Assembly (NCBI GenBank): GCA_019054805.1
Contig: JAHQIY010000012.1
Location: forward strand, 806,001 to 870,000
Source: Brachionus manjavacas
Lineage: Eukaryota; Rotifera; Eurotatoria; Ploima; Brachionidae
Reading direction: 5' to 3'
DNA: 64,000 nt
In this document: in pieces, positions 52,881 to 61,625 of the stretch
Numbering within the stretch: position 1 is the stretch's first letter
Layout of the letters: the number at the start of each line of letters is the position of its first letter
Position numbers and translations under genes: made by a program
The notes under the pieces: model-generated
What the model saw: only the letters and a program-made list of their open reading frames with translations
Told to the model about the DNA's origin: nothing
Databases searched by the model: none

Positions 52881-54134
52881 ATGTCTTTTATAGACGAGAA
52901 TTTGCTCACATGCTTCTACTGCAATATGCACCTCGAGAGTCCAGTCTTGCTGCCCTGCAATGAAACCATTTGTTCAAAGCACGTCAAAGCATTCAGCCGG
53001 CAAAAACCTTTTGAATGCCCCAAGTGCCACGAGACCCATGTGTTGCCCGAGAGCGGTTTTCCTTCTGATAAAAAAACCCAACAAATTCTCATCTTTCAGC
53101 AGTCTTTGCAAAAGGCAAATTTTGCCAAGCTAAACAATTTGTATCAAAAATACGCCCAGCTAAAACAAAACCCATTCTATTTCATTCAGTCACATTTTGA
53201 CAAAATGAGGGCACAGATAATTGAGTACCGCGACAAAAACAAGAAAATAATTGATGATTTATTTGACGCCTATTTGCAAGAGATGCGCCAACTGGAGCTC
53301 ACTGACAAGGACAAAATAAGCCAAGTTTTGAATCCGTACCCTAGTGATGATGACTCGAATTCATGCGATTATTGGCGCTCTAAAATTGACAAACTGAGCC
53401 AACAATGGGAAAAAGTAGACGACCAAAAATCAAAATCTGAACTGGTCAGTTTGGAGAAAAAGTTGGAGAAAAAAATTTCAAATCTTGAACAAAATTCAAT
53501 GCCAAAAAATTTGGCTATTTTTACAGGCAAGCTTTTGGAGGGCGTAGAGCTCGGCAGGTTTGAGAGGAAAAAATTTTCCCGCGACGGGCCAATTCACTTG
53601 GAGTCAGCGGCAACTGCGCAGCTTCTATGCGTGGCCATGAGCGACCATGAGGCAAAGAATAGTGAAGAATTGAGTCTGAGAAAAGGAGATAATTTAGTGG
53701 TGAAAGAGCGCGGTCAAAATTTATGGCTGGTGAGCAAGGACGATAGGTCAGGCTATGTGAGCGCCAAAATGCTGGCTGAGACATGGCAGGAAGAGTGGTT
53801 TGTGGGAAAAATGGAGCGAAACGAAGCAGAGTCGGCTCTCAAAAGCGAGCCAAACAAACCTGGCTCTTTTCTCATCAGATTTAGTGCGTCGAGCAAAGAA
53901 AACCAGATATATTCGTTGTCAGTGAGGAATATAGATGCAAATATAAAGCATTACATCATTTGCCGTGAGTTGGACAAAAATGGTTGCTGGCAGTACTGGC
54001 TCTTGGGAGCGAAATGTAAATTTAACAACATTAGAGATTTAGTAGCTTGCCATTCGCACAGAAGTAATGGACTTTGTACAGAGTTAACTAGTCCGTGTAT
54101 CAAGAATAAGGGTGCGTTTATGACAACTTTTTAA
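52881..54134 (+). CDS. RING-like / coiled-coil / SH3 / SH2 adaptor protein
   Basis: 417 residues in one exon. Residues 11-49 form a RING-like site (C11, C14, C26, C31, H34, C46, C49; E28 at the usual His position). About 75-205 are charged and heptad-like (coiled coil). About 246-300 are SH3-like, with the peptide-binding aromatics replaced. Residues 306-406 are a Src-type SH2: WFVGK start, FLIRFS with the phosphotyrosine Arg 333, R313 and H357 kept, LVACHSHRSNGLC at the end. No kinase domain; it stops 11 residues after the SH2. Inference: a cytoplasmic ubiquitin-ligase-like adaptor recruiting phosphotyrosine proteins, analogous in logic to Cbl but with a different layout. GC-richer than the flanks; intact frame. 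Confidence 0.9.
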   Translation: MSFIDENLLTCFYCNMHLESPVLLPCNETICSKHVKAFSRQKPFECPKCHETHVLPESGFPSDKKTQQILIFQQSLQKANFAKLNNLYQKYAQLKQNPFYFIQSHFDKMRAQIIEYRDKNKKIIDDLFDAYLQEMRQLELTDKDKISQVLNPYPSDDDSNSCDYWRSKIDKLSQQWEKVDDQKSKSELVSLEKKLEKKISNLEQNSMPKNLAIFTGKLLEGVELGRFERKKFSRDGPIHLESAATAQLLCVAMSDHEAKNSEELSLRKGDNLVVKERGQNLWLVSKDDRSGYVSAKMLAETWQEEWFVGKMERNEAESALKSEPNKPGSFLIRFSASSKENQIYSLSVRNIDANIKHYIICRELDKNGCWQYWLLGAKCKFNNIRDLVACHSHRSNGLCTELTSPCIKNKGAFMTTF

Positions 54135-54139
54135 ATAAA
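54134..54139 (+). terminator. Poly(A) signal overlapping the stop codon
   Basis: AATAAA begins on the last base of the TAA stop, implying a 3' UTR of only about 15-30 nt if used. Confidence 0.45.
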
Positions 54140-54269
54140 AATTTTAGATGTATTTTTTATGAAATAGTTCTGTCTTATGTCTCACGTGTGTACTGGGTAC
54201 AGGAAATTATTTTAAAGATTAATATTTAATTATTGATTATTGACAAACAAAAAGCTAAACTATCTATTT

Positions 54270-54300
54270 TGTAGATCTCTATTGAGCGAATGCTCCTTCA
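54270..54300 (-). mobile_element. LINE 3' end fragment
   Basis: The minus strand reads CTGAAGGAGCATTCGCTC: a GAGC-ATTC-GCTC hairpin like that at 58973-58989 and 61665-61692. Confidence 0.5.
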
Positions 54301-54587
54301 GATGAGAAAAAAAAAACATGCGACAGAATAATTTGAATTTTTTTTATTTTTAAACCAAGCTAAATTTTAAAAAAATTTCCAAACAAGGAAATTGGAAAAA
54401 ATTAAAAAACTATAATACAGTAAAGTACGGTTATAACAAAGTCGCTGGGGGAATCAAAAAACGGTTCGTTATAACCGAACTTCGTTACATCCAAAAAAGA
54501 CAAAAAAATTTTTTTTTTTAAGTTTTTATATAATTAAAACGAATTAAAAAAGAAATAATAATGATAAATATGAAAAAAAATTATATA

Positions 54588-54986
54588 TTATTTTTTATAA
54601 TAATCGGAGATGGTTTTTTGTTTAACCATTAGACCCAAGATTTCATTCTCAATTGAACCCAAGCTATCAATTGATGACTCAAAATTATGTTTTGATTTTG
54701 AAAGATGCTTCCTTATTTGAATAATCATTTTTAAAGCTTGTTGATTTGGCATTTCCTCATCGTGTTCATCTTCATCATTTTCTTTCTGGTTCTCATCATC
54801 GCTTAGGTCGCAAACAGTTTGACTTGAACTTTCATCTTGGTTGTTAATCAAATTAATTATTTCTTCGTCGGTTTTTTCTTGATATACAGCTAATTGATTA
54901 TCAATTTCAACATCCTCTTGAAAAGAAGCGTCCGTTGGAATAAATCGAAATTGTTGAAAATGCTTCCATAATTTTTCTATTTCCAC
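54588..54986 (-). pseudogene. Tigger transposase C-terminal part
   Basis: 132 codons, acidic middle (CDLSDDENQKENDEDEHDEE) and a helical end (QALKMIIQIRKHLSKSKHNF then GLMVKQKTISDYYKK). Such an acidic linker and C-terminal helix follow the DDE core in Tigger proteins. It lies inside the same TIRs as the DNA-binding part. A host-domesticated protein is less likely because the two halves are in broken frames. Confidence 0.65.
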
Positions 54987-55057
54987 TTTTTCTTCATCTT
55001 CGTATTTTTTTGACTCGAAATTGGTATCAATAGATTCTTTATTTTTGAAACCTGCCT

Positions 55058-55568
55058 TTAAAAAACAGTTTTATCCGACGTTAATGTTGAAAGATTATTT
55101 TTCCATGTTGTAACTTCCGTTTTGTCGACTGAGCCTGGTTCTCCGTGTAATGTTTGAAGCTTGATTACATATCGAGTTTTGAACCTGTCTAGCCAGCCAA
55201 GATTCGGTTTGAATTCAGGATAATGAAATCTAATAGCGTATTCTGTTGCTTTTGATGTTATTATTGGTCCATCTATCTGTATACCATTTCCAACTTTTTC
55301 TCTGATCCATTCTGCGAGTGCTTTTTCGAGATCATCGTATTTTCCAGATTTGATTTTTTGACATTCTTCTGCTGCTGCGTTCTCTTCGAATAATTTTAGA
55401 AACTCCTCTCTACGTTTGTAAATACCGCTCATTGTACCTACTGGAATTTTAAATTCCTCGCAGACTTCGGTCTGAGTTTTTTTTTTGCTATCGATAAACT
55501 TTATGTATTTTACTTTTCATGCAACGTAAAAACCTTACGTTTAGTTGGTTTAGTTTTTTCTAACATTT
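55058..55568 (-). pseudogene. Tigger transposase N-terminal DNA-binding part
   Basis: Starts MLEKTKPTKRKVFTLHEK (ATG at about 55566), a psq-type HTH, broken by a stop and a frameshift in an A run near 55475. It continues in an open frame from 55432: MSGIYKRREEFLKLFEE, LEKALAEWIREKVGNGIQID, then ATEYAIRFHYPEFKPNLGWL and DRFKTRYVIK. The FKPNLGWLDRFK.R block is the CENP-B-type second DNA-binding helix domain of Tigger transposases. The frame stops just as the DDE domain should begin. Confidence 0.8.
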
Positions 55569-56191
55569 TTTTAACATAATATTTTTCCTGTTTTTTTTTA
55601 TCTTATAAAGGTTAATGTTCAGAATATTAATTGATCATTAAGTAGGGATTAGTTTTAAGATTTCGGTATTCAAGAAAATTCATTCTTATTTGCTGATTTC
55701 TATTATTAAAAATTAAGAAAACAATATTTCTCAAATGTATTTTTTAATATTTTCGTTATAAGCGAATAAAATTTCATTGAAAATTATCAAAAAATGCTTC
55801 GTTATAACCGAATTTTCGCTATAAGCGTACTTCGTTATAACCGTAAGAAAATGTATTAAAAGTATTATTGTTCTGAACAACAGTGTTTTATTTTTCTTTA
55901 TAAACGAATTTTCGTTATATCCGTGTTCGTTATAACCGTACTTTACTGTAATGATAATTGTGTGATTGGTAAATTAACATTCCTTCCTCCTTTAACATAA
56001 GTTGGTCATTTAAAATCAAGAGAATAGGTGAACATTCTAATTTTTAAAAAAATTGGTTATTTTTTAAACTTAAAAATTTCCGGTTCTTGTTCATTATTGT
56101 GTACCTGGAACGTGCTTTTTTGTAGCTTTGATTTTACGCAGTAATCTAAAATGACTCATCTATTGAAGTTAAGAAAGGATTAAAACCAAAA

Positions 56192-56600
56192 TCATAAACA
56201 ACAAATTAAATAATAATAATAATCAGCTCCTGCAAGAAACTTTCGGAGAAGTCTTACACGTACGACTACTATGGTAGCTTTTACACCTTTCAAACAACTA
56301 AACATTAGGCTCCTATCTAAGATAAATACATAATAAAGCACAATACAAATTACATTTGCAAATGCAGAGCTTTTTGAATGTCTTGGTAGTCCAAACATAC
56401 TTTTAAGAATGTTTGATTCAATTACTTGTATCTTCCTAGTTTCTGTCTGATTAATAGCTAGAGCATCCAGCCCATAAAGGAGCACTGGTCTTACAAACGT
56501 TTGGTACATCTGAGCCTTTAAATTAAAGTCTAGACCGGTGCTAAAGACACTTCCTTTTAACTTAAGCGCTGCCATGTTTGATGCAGTTTGTTTGCATTTG
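56192..56600 (-). mobile_element. LINE fragment, RT thumb/connection
   Basis: The minus strand reads CKQTASNMAALKLKGSVFST, then QMYQTFVRPVLLYGLDALAI, NQTETRKIQVIESNILKSMF and GLPRHSKSS: the Y..F.RP.LLYGL....N..E block after the RT palm of non-LTR elements, in a style different from the CR1 and Jockey copies here. The following residues to 56192 are low complexity. It abuts a Tigger fragment head to head at about 56600. Confidence 0.6.
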
Positions 56601-57232
56601 ATGTGAGTGTGAAAAAATATAATAGACCTCAGAGTGTTGTTTCTTCTATTCTTGAGGCAGAGAATCAGGAAAAGATAAAAAACTTATATGAAAATAATTT
56701 AATCAATCCTAGCTCTAAAAGAACGAGAGGTTCTAATTATGTTAAAATTGAAGAGGCCCTTGATCACCGATTCAAATCAGTTATGTCATATAAAAATATT
56801 ACTCTTAACGGTCGATTGATTCAAACTCAGGCTATTAAATATGCAACTATGTTATATTAAACTGATTTTAAAGCTAGCAATGGATGGTTAAACGGATTTA
56901 TAAAAGGCATAATATTACCTTTAAAATTATTGCATAGATAAACTACGATTGTATTTTGCCCAAAAGAACGAAGACTGTTCTTTATTCATTGATCAGTTGG
57001 CTAAAATGGATCAATTTTGTAGCGTCGATCAGTCTTTTCAAAGTAAAATTGAAAAATATTTTTCTTTTTAATCTATTTTTTATTATTTAATAACTAATAA
57101 TTCCTTAAAAAAAAAATTATTTTCAATTTTTTTCTTCCCATCCTTTAACATGCAAATTTGATTAATACGGTATTGGTTAAAACGATATCCATTTTTTCCG
57201 CCTAAACACATCGTATTATCCAGACTCGACTG
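56600..57232 (+). mobile_element. Second Tigger-like element, 5'-truncated and lacking the DDE domain
   Basis: Transposase text begins VKKYNRPQSVVSSILEAENQ (psq-type HTH) and continues ITLNGRLIQTQAIKYATMLY, stop, DFKASNGWLNGFIK (CENP-B-type helix), RHNITFKIIA after a frameshift, then directly a C-terminal-like QLAKMDQFCSVDQSFQSKIE ending at about 57071. The right end is the complement of CAGTCGAGTCTGGATAATAC (57213-57232) followed by TA. It is a different family from 54418-55948 but has the same kind of internal loss. Confidence 0.75.
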
Positions 57233-57245
57233 TATTAGTTAATTT

Positions 57246-57625
57246 CTACAAATAGGGATTTTTGAACCTATCGTACTCATTTTTGAAGTGATTAACTGAA
57301 CAAGAATTGATCACCTCCTCAGGAAGCATATTCCACCCATCTACTACTTTATTGATAAAAAAGTGTTCCTTCTGACTACAATTTTTAATGGTCTGCCTTG
57401 ATAGTCTTCTCTTGAGTCCTCTAATTCCCTGAGCTAGTCCTGATGAAGCTATCGATTTACATCTAGTAGGAAGTTTTTTAAAATTAAATTTATTGATACC
57501 ACTTTGGAATTTAAAAAGCTGGATCCAGTCACCTCTTTCTCTTCTCTCGCAAAGCGGAGCTAAACCAAAAAGTGCTAGTCTTCTGCTTTATTCCCAGTTA
57601 AGGATTCTTGGTACTAAAACTATTT
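57246..57625 (-). mobile_element. CR1-like LINE ORF2 C-terminal fragment
   Basis: Open frame of about 115 codons ending at TAG (57246-57248): RRLALFGLAPLCERRERGDW, then IQLFKFQSGINKFNFKKLPT, GIRGLKRRLSRQTIKNCSQK, and HFFINKVVDGWNMLPEEVIN then NHFKNEYDRF. The RGDWIQLFK and FFINKVV.GWN.LP blocks are the standard C-terminus of CR1-like ORF2. A stop near its 5' edge and the missing RT show it is a fragment. The 3' UTR side is cut by the neighbouring Tigger element. Confidence 0.8.
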
Positions 57626-57860
57626 TTTATAGTTTTAGACTTTAACAAAACAAAATAAATTATTTTAATTTAATTATCTTAAAAAGTTTCTAAAATAAAT
57701 AATTTTTGAAAAAAAATATTTTGTGAAATTTTTTTCTTATTTTTTTTTAAAGAAATTATGCAACTATTAATTTGCAGTATTTCATTTCCTAACTTTTCGA
57801 TAAAAAATTTATTAATGGTAATCCGCTAACCTTAACAAAATTAAGCAGAATCTTGAGCGT
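57620..57860 (+). repeat. 240-bp dispersed repeat, copy 1
   Basis: Direct match to 63390-63640: TATAGTTTTAGACTTT..., TAATTATCTTAAAAAGTTTC, CGCTAACCTTAAC and GCAGAATCTTGAGCG. Function unknown. Confidence 0.75.
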
Positions 57861-58429
57861 AATTTTCTACCCGGGATTAAATCGTTAGGTCATATGTTGC
57901 AAAAATGACTCGGAACACGATAGTGAAACTGTGCTGTATAGTCTCATCTTATCTAGCTTATTCTTCGGACAAGGCTCCTTCAGATTACCATTTATTCCGA
58001 TCCATGAAGCGATTCTTCAGTTAAAAGACTATTTATTAAAAGCCTTAATAATCCAATATTCCAACCTTTTATCTACCTGGTAGACCGTTTTCAATTTTTA
58101 AGCTGGCTTCAAAATGTTTCAAAATGGAACCAGTTATATAAACCTTTCTGTTTCAAATTTTTTAAAAAAGCGAAAAAGAAAATTTAGAAAGACTTTCAAT
58201 AATTTAAACTCTTTTATTGTTTTTTATTTATAATTATTTTAAAAACTAACCATATGGTTCGTATTATTCAATGTTTGAAATAAAAATTAAATCCGATGCA
58301 TCGAATAAAGGAGTATAAAATTATTTTAAATATTTAGAATTAAAATCATTCTAAAGCTAACTTCAAAAAAGTTAAATAAATAATAAACTTTTTATATAAT
58401 TTGGATGGATTGAAAATAATGCCGGCCTT
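57861..58429. other. Spacer with a possible LINE 3' end
   Basis: The minus strand at 57995-57970 reads AATCTGAAGGAGCCTTGTCC, resembling the LINE ends. Otherwise no gene. Confidence 0.4.
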
Positions 58430-58530
58430 TTCAATTTCAGATCTAAGAAATGTTCACAACAAATACCATCATTACTCAAAGACGGTATTGAGTTTAGTAC
58501 AGATAAAGATAAAGTGTTTTTATTATTTAT
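58430..58530 (+). mobile_element. Jockey-like LINE fragment (linker region)
   Basis: FRSKKCSQQIPSLLKDGIEF then STDKDKV aligns with FRSKKCSRQTPMLIKDG...NTDKDKG in copy A (42569-42645) and FRTKKGSNLIPN in copy B. Confidence 0.65.
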
Positions 58531-58739
58531 GGTGTAAGGCAAAGATTTAAGAAAAGAGCGCATTTGGGTATTTGGGATTGTTGAAAGGGTAATTCCAAGT
58601 CAAACAGATCAGAGCAAATTCTATTTCTAAGGCTTCTTCAAATTAAAAAAAATTATTAACTAATTTTTAAATCAGTTTCGAGAAGTAAGAATTCTTTTAA
58701 ATAGCTTTATTCAATGTGTTCACTTAATTCTGTTTTGAT

Positions 58740-58860
58740 TCACCCTAATTATATTTGGAACAAAAAAATTGGGTGAACCAATAGTTCACACAATCTGAGA
58801 AAGAATTTTTCGGATAATAAGTGAACTATGGTTTACCTAACCGACCAGGTCCGGTTTTTC
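58740..58860 (+). repeat. Dispersed repeat with inverted copy at 8785-8905
   Basis: GGTGAACCAATAGTTCAC, GTGAACTATGGTTTACCTA and CCGACCAGGTC align with the reverse complement of the left copy. Confidence 0.7.
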
Positions 58861-58964
58861 AACAATTGAATAAAAACTTTATTCTAAGTGAATTATTTAT
58901 CTTTTTCTGTGTATTCATTTTATATTTTGTTTTATATTATTTAACTTTATATTTAGTTTTTTCA

Positions 58965-59012
58965 TTTGTTTTTATTTTGAAGGAGCATTTGCTCGATAAA
59001 AATAAATAAATG
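58965..59012 (+). mobile_element. LINE 3' end: hairpin plus AAAT tail
   Basis: TGAAGGAGCATTTGCTCG (GAGC-ATTT-GCTC hairpin) followed by AAAAATAAATAAATGAA. Upstream T-rich DNA resembles the Jockey-like 3' UTR. Confidence 0.6.
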
Positions 59013-59453
59013 AATTGTTAAAAAGTTTTAAAAGAATTTTCAAAATTTTTTTCAAACAAAAATTCAACTCATTCTATTTCATCAAATAGTTTAATTTCAA
59101 ATATGAAAATGCTTGCAATATTAACTTAAAATTATTTTTTTTTTTGAAACTGAAAAAAATATTTGAAACATCGCATTTTTTCAATGTTATTTTAACATTG
59201 GATACATTTTTTAATTCAAACACAAAAAATTAAACCATTTCTTATTTGGAGTTTTTCTTTTCTTTTAGATGTATTGAATGACAAAAAATTTTAGTCATTT
59301 TCTTCTTTGCCTCACTGAAAAGTGAAAAAAAATAATCTTTTATTTTAAACTCAATTATTGGTGTGACATTTTGAATGATATTAAATCAAAAAATTTGGTC
59401 GAATTCTAAATATTTTTAAAAATTACTTTAAAATAATTTTTGTATTATTGTAA

Positions 59454-59500
59454 CCAGGTTTGCCCTTTTTATCTAAATATAAAGATTTGTACTTTATAAA
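59454..59500 (+). promoter_or_regulatory. Peptide-gene promoter, copy 10
   Basis: CCAGGTTTGCCC (diverged element), TATCTAAATATAAAG and TTTATAAA (59493-59500), 66 bp before the ATG. Confidence 0.6.
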
Positions 59501-59565
59501 TTCAAAATTTATTCTTGAAATATTCATCATTCTTTGATTTCGATTTATTAATTAAAACTTATAAA

Positions 59566-59850
59566 ATGTATTCAAAACAATTCTTCTTGGCAATTGTCTG
59601 CTTAGCCACAATTTCCTCTATTGTGAATTCAGCTCCATCTTCATCTAAACTTCAGTCAAGTGGTGATGCCAATCTAAAAAGTGGTCATTTTGGTGGTATT
59701 GGATTTGGAGCTTATGATTACGGTATTGGAACTTATGGTGCTGGATACGGCTATGCACCTAGTTATGGCTATGGCTACGGACATGGATATGGTTATGGCG
59801 GATATCCAGTCTATGATTATGGTTACGGTGGTTATTACAAGAAAAAATAA
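59566..59850 (+). CDS. Secreted Gly/Tyr-rich peptide, copy 10
   Basis: Intact 94-residue gene, isolated from the rest of the array by about 14 kb. ATG 59566 is chosen by alignment with the other copies; the upstream in-frame ATG at 59515 is not conserved. It is the most diverged signal peptide (FFLAIVCLATISSIVNSAP), yet the mature part equals that of copies 4 and 8 (KSGH, GHG). That contrast fits either selection on the mature peptide or gene conversion restricted to the coding core. It has its own 3' flank. Confidence 0.92.
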   Translation: MYSKQFFLAIVCLATISSIVNSAPSSSKLQSSGDANLKSGHFGGIGFGAYDYGIGTYGAGYGYAPSYGYGYGHGYGYGGYPVYDYGYGGYYKKK

Positions 59851-60339
59851 TTAATTTTTCATTTCATAATTTTGTCAATTTTTTGATGGTGACTTTATTT
59901 GATTAATTTCATTAGATTGTTAGAACATTATTAAAAAAAATTTAAATTATTTTCAACTATTAAATAAAAAATAATAATTTTGTTAAATTTAATATTTGAC
60001 TTCGAGTTGCAAAGTTATTAAAATTCCCTAGTTTAAGTGTTGATTTCAAGAGACTACCCATTTGAGATGGATATATTTCATCAGTGATAGCATCTCTTAC
60101 TCTATCAAAATATGTCTAGAAAACATATAACGAAAATATATATCTAAAAAACTTCTTATTTCAATAATTAAATTAAGCTCGCTAAAGCTGATTCCGACAA
60201 GATGAGTTTTTTGGTGTTATACATAAAGGAAATTATAGAGCTAGACAATAAAAATGTCTTTTATCTAAGAAATCCCAAAGACTTTATGTGATTGCAGTAT
60301 GTTCTCGGCTAAGTAAGTTTTTATCCACCTTACAATTCT
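59851..60339. other. AT-rich spacer, no gene seen
   Basis: No supported gene. Confidence 0.45.
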
Positions 60340-60540
60340 CTAAAATTTTTACAAAATTTCGCTGAATTTTACAGTAATTATCGGTATTTTACGATAATTA
60401 TCGTTATTTTACGAAAAATACCCTTGTTTAGATTACGATATTTTACGGTAAATATGGTAAAATATCGTGAATTTACCATAATTTACGTAAAAAATGATGA
60501 ATTCAAGGTATCGTAGCAGCACTGTAAGAGTGAATTTATT
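60340..60540. repeat. TTTTACG word-repeat element
   Basis: TTTTACG, ATTATCG and GGTAAATATGGTAAA words on both strands, ending GTAGCAGCACTGTAAGAG. Related to 29985-30470 by its words and by its GC-richer end. Confidence 0.55.
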
Positions 60541-60875
60541 TCCCCACAAGATTTAAGTAAATATATTATTTTAACACACACAATATCCCTGAAAATTAAC
60601 AATTTTTTTTTCCTTATCTGTACAAAAAAATTAGTTATTTACCCACAAATTGATATTAAATTTCTTTTATTTTTAACATTAAAATCTATCAATAAAAAAA
60701 TTGAAGCTCATCCGATTTCTTTTTCAACTTCTAATGTCATTTTATTAATTTAATTAGTTCAACACACCTTTTTATATGGACACTTTTTTAAAATTTTAAA
60801 TACCAATGACGAAAGGAGTTTCATTACTGAAAGCCTTTTTTTTGAGATATTAAATAAACAATTAAAATTTTCACA

Positions 60876-61040
60876 ATGGAACAAGAATTGTTTATTGGTA
60901 AATTTTTCGAATCTTTTGACGATTTTCTTCAAATATTGAACGACTATTCAAAGCAATCATTTGCAATATGGACAACTTTCAATAAATAAACCAATAACAA
61001 TTGATGTATCATCTTACAATGCAATTTAAACAACTGAAGA
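60876..61040 (+). pseudogene. Possible MULE-type transposase N-terminal relic
   Basis: MEQELFIGKFFESFDDFLQI then LNDYSKQSFAIWTTFNK, stop. The F.S.DDF...L..YSKQSF pattern resembles the FAR1-type DNA-binding start of some MULE transposases. Acidic, degenerate text follows to about 61330. Tentative. Confidence 0.35.
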
Positions 61041-61439
61041 AAAGTCAATTGAAGAGCAAGTTGAACTCGATGTACCTAAGACAGCCGATTTAGAATTACC
61101 AAGTCAAGAAGATGATATTCAAACCGAGCATCGATGCATTCATAACAAAAAGTCGTGTAATTGACGAAGTGCATATTCAAGCTATCCCATCAAAAATACA
61201 TCCTAGCATACTTAGCTCTTATGTTAGTTTGTCTAATGAGATATTCTCTCTTGTTTCATATTATTTTACTAATGATGCTCTCTTAATATTGCAAAATAAC
61301 TCAAAAGCATTGAGTATAAAAATATTTTTTACTTGATACAGCAATTAATTGACAGACAAGAAAATGAAAAAAACTTTATAAAATAAATTAGTACTCAATT
61401 TTTTATTCATTTATTGCGCGACTCATGAACATGTTCAGC

Positions 61440-61625
61440 ATCAATTTGTTTTTTGTTTGAAGCAGCCGCTTTTTTTTATTGAGTGGTTTGAACAACGTTG
61501 ACACGTTTTTTTGGTCTACCACGACCACGTTTGAGTTGAGTTGTTTCTACACCAGCAGTGGTTTAATTAATTCAACGAGGTTTGTTTCTTCTTTCTCTTC
61601 ATTTTCATAGATGATTTCTGTTGTA
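61440..61625 (-). pseudogene. AT-hook fragment
   Basis: The minus strand reads TTEIIYENEEKEETNLVELI, then after a frameshift GVETTQLKRGRGRPKKRVNV and VQTTQ, stop, KKAAASNKKQIDAE. RGRGRPKKR is a canonical AT-hook (minor-groove DNA binding). Perhaps part of the same transposon as 60876. Broken. Confidence 0.5.

Larger units (their letters stand above)
54418..55948 (-). mobile_element. pogo/Tigger-like DNA transposon lacking the DDE domain
   Basis: 23-bp terminal inverted repeats (CAGTAAAGTACGGTTATAAC at 54418; exact complement at the right end), differing at one base overall and flanked by TA on both sides, as expected for pogo elements. TTCGTTATAACCG-type words recur subterminally (54468-54490, 55754-55765, 55796-55842). 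The element is 1531 bp. It contains the N- and C-terminal parts of a transposase on the minus strand with the catalytic domain deleted between about 55060 and 54990. Confidence 0.9.
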
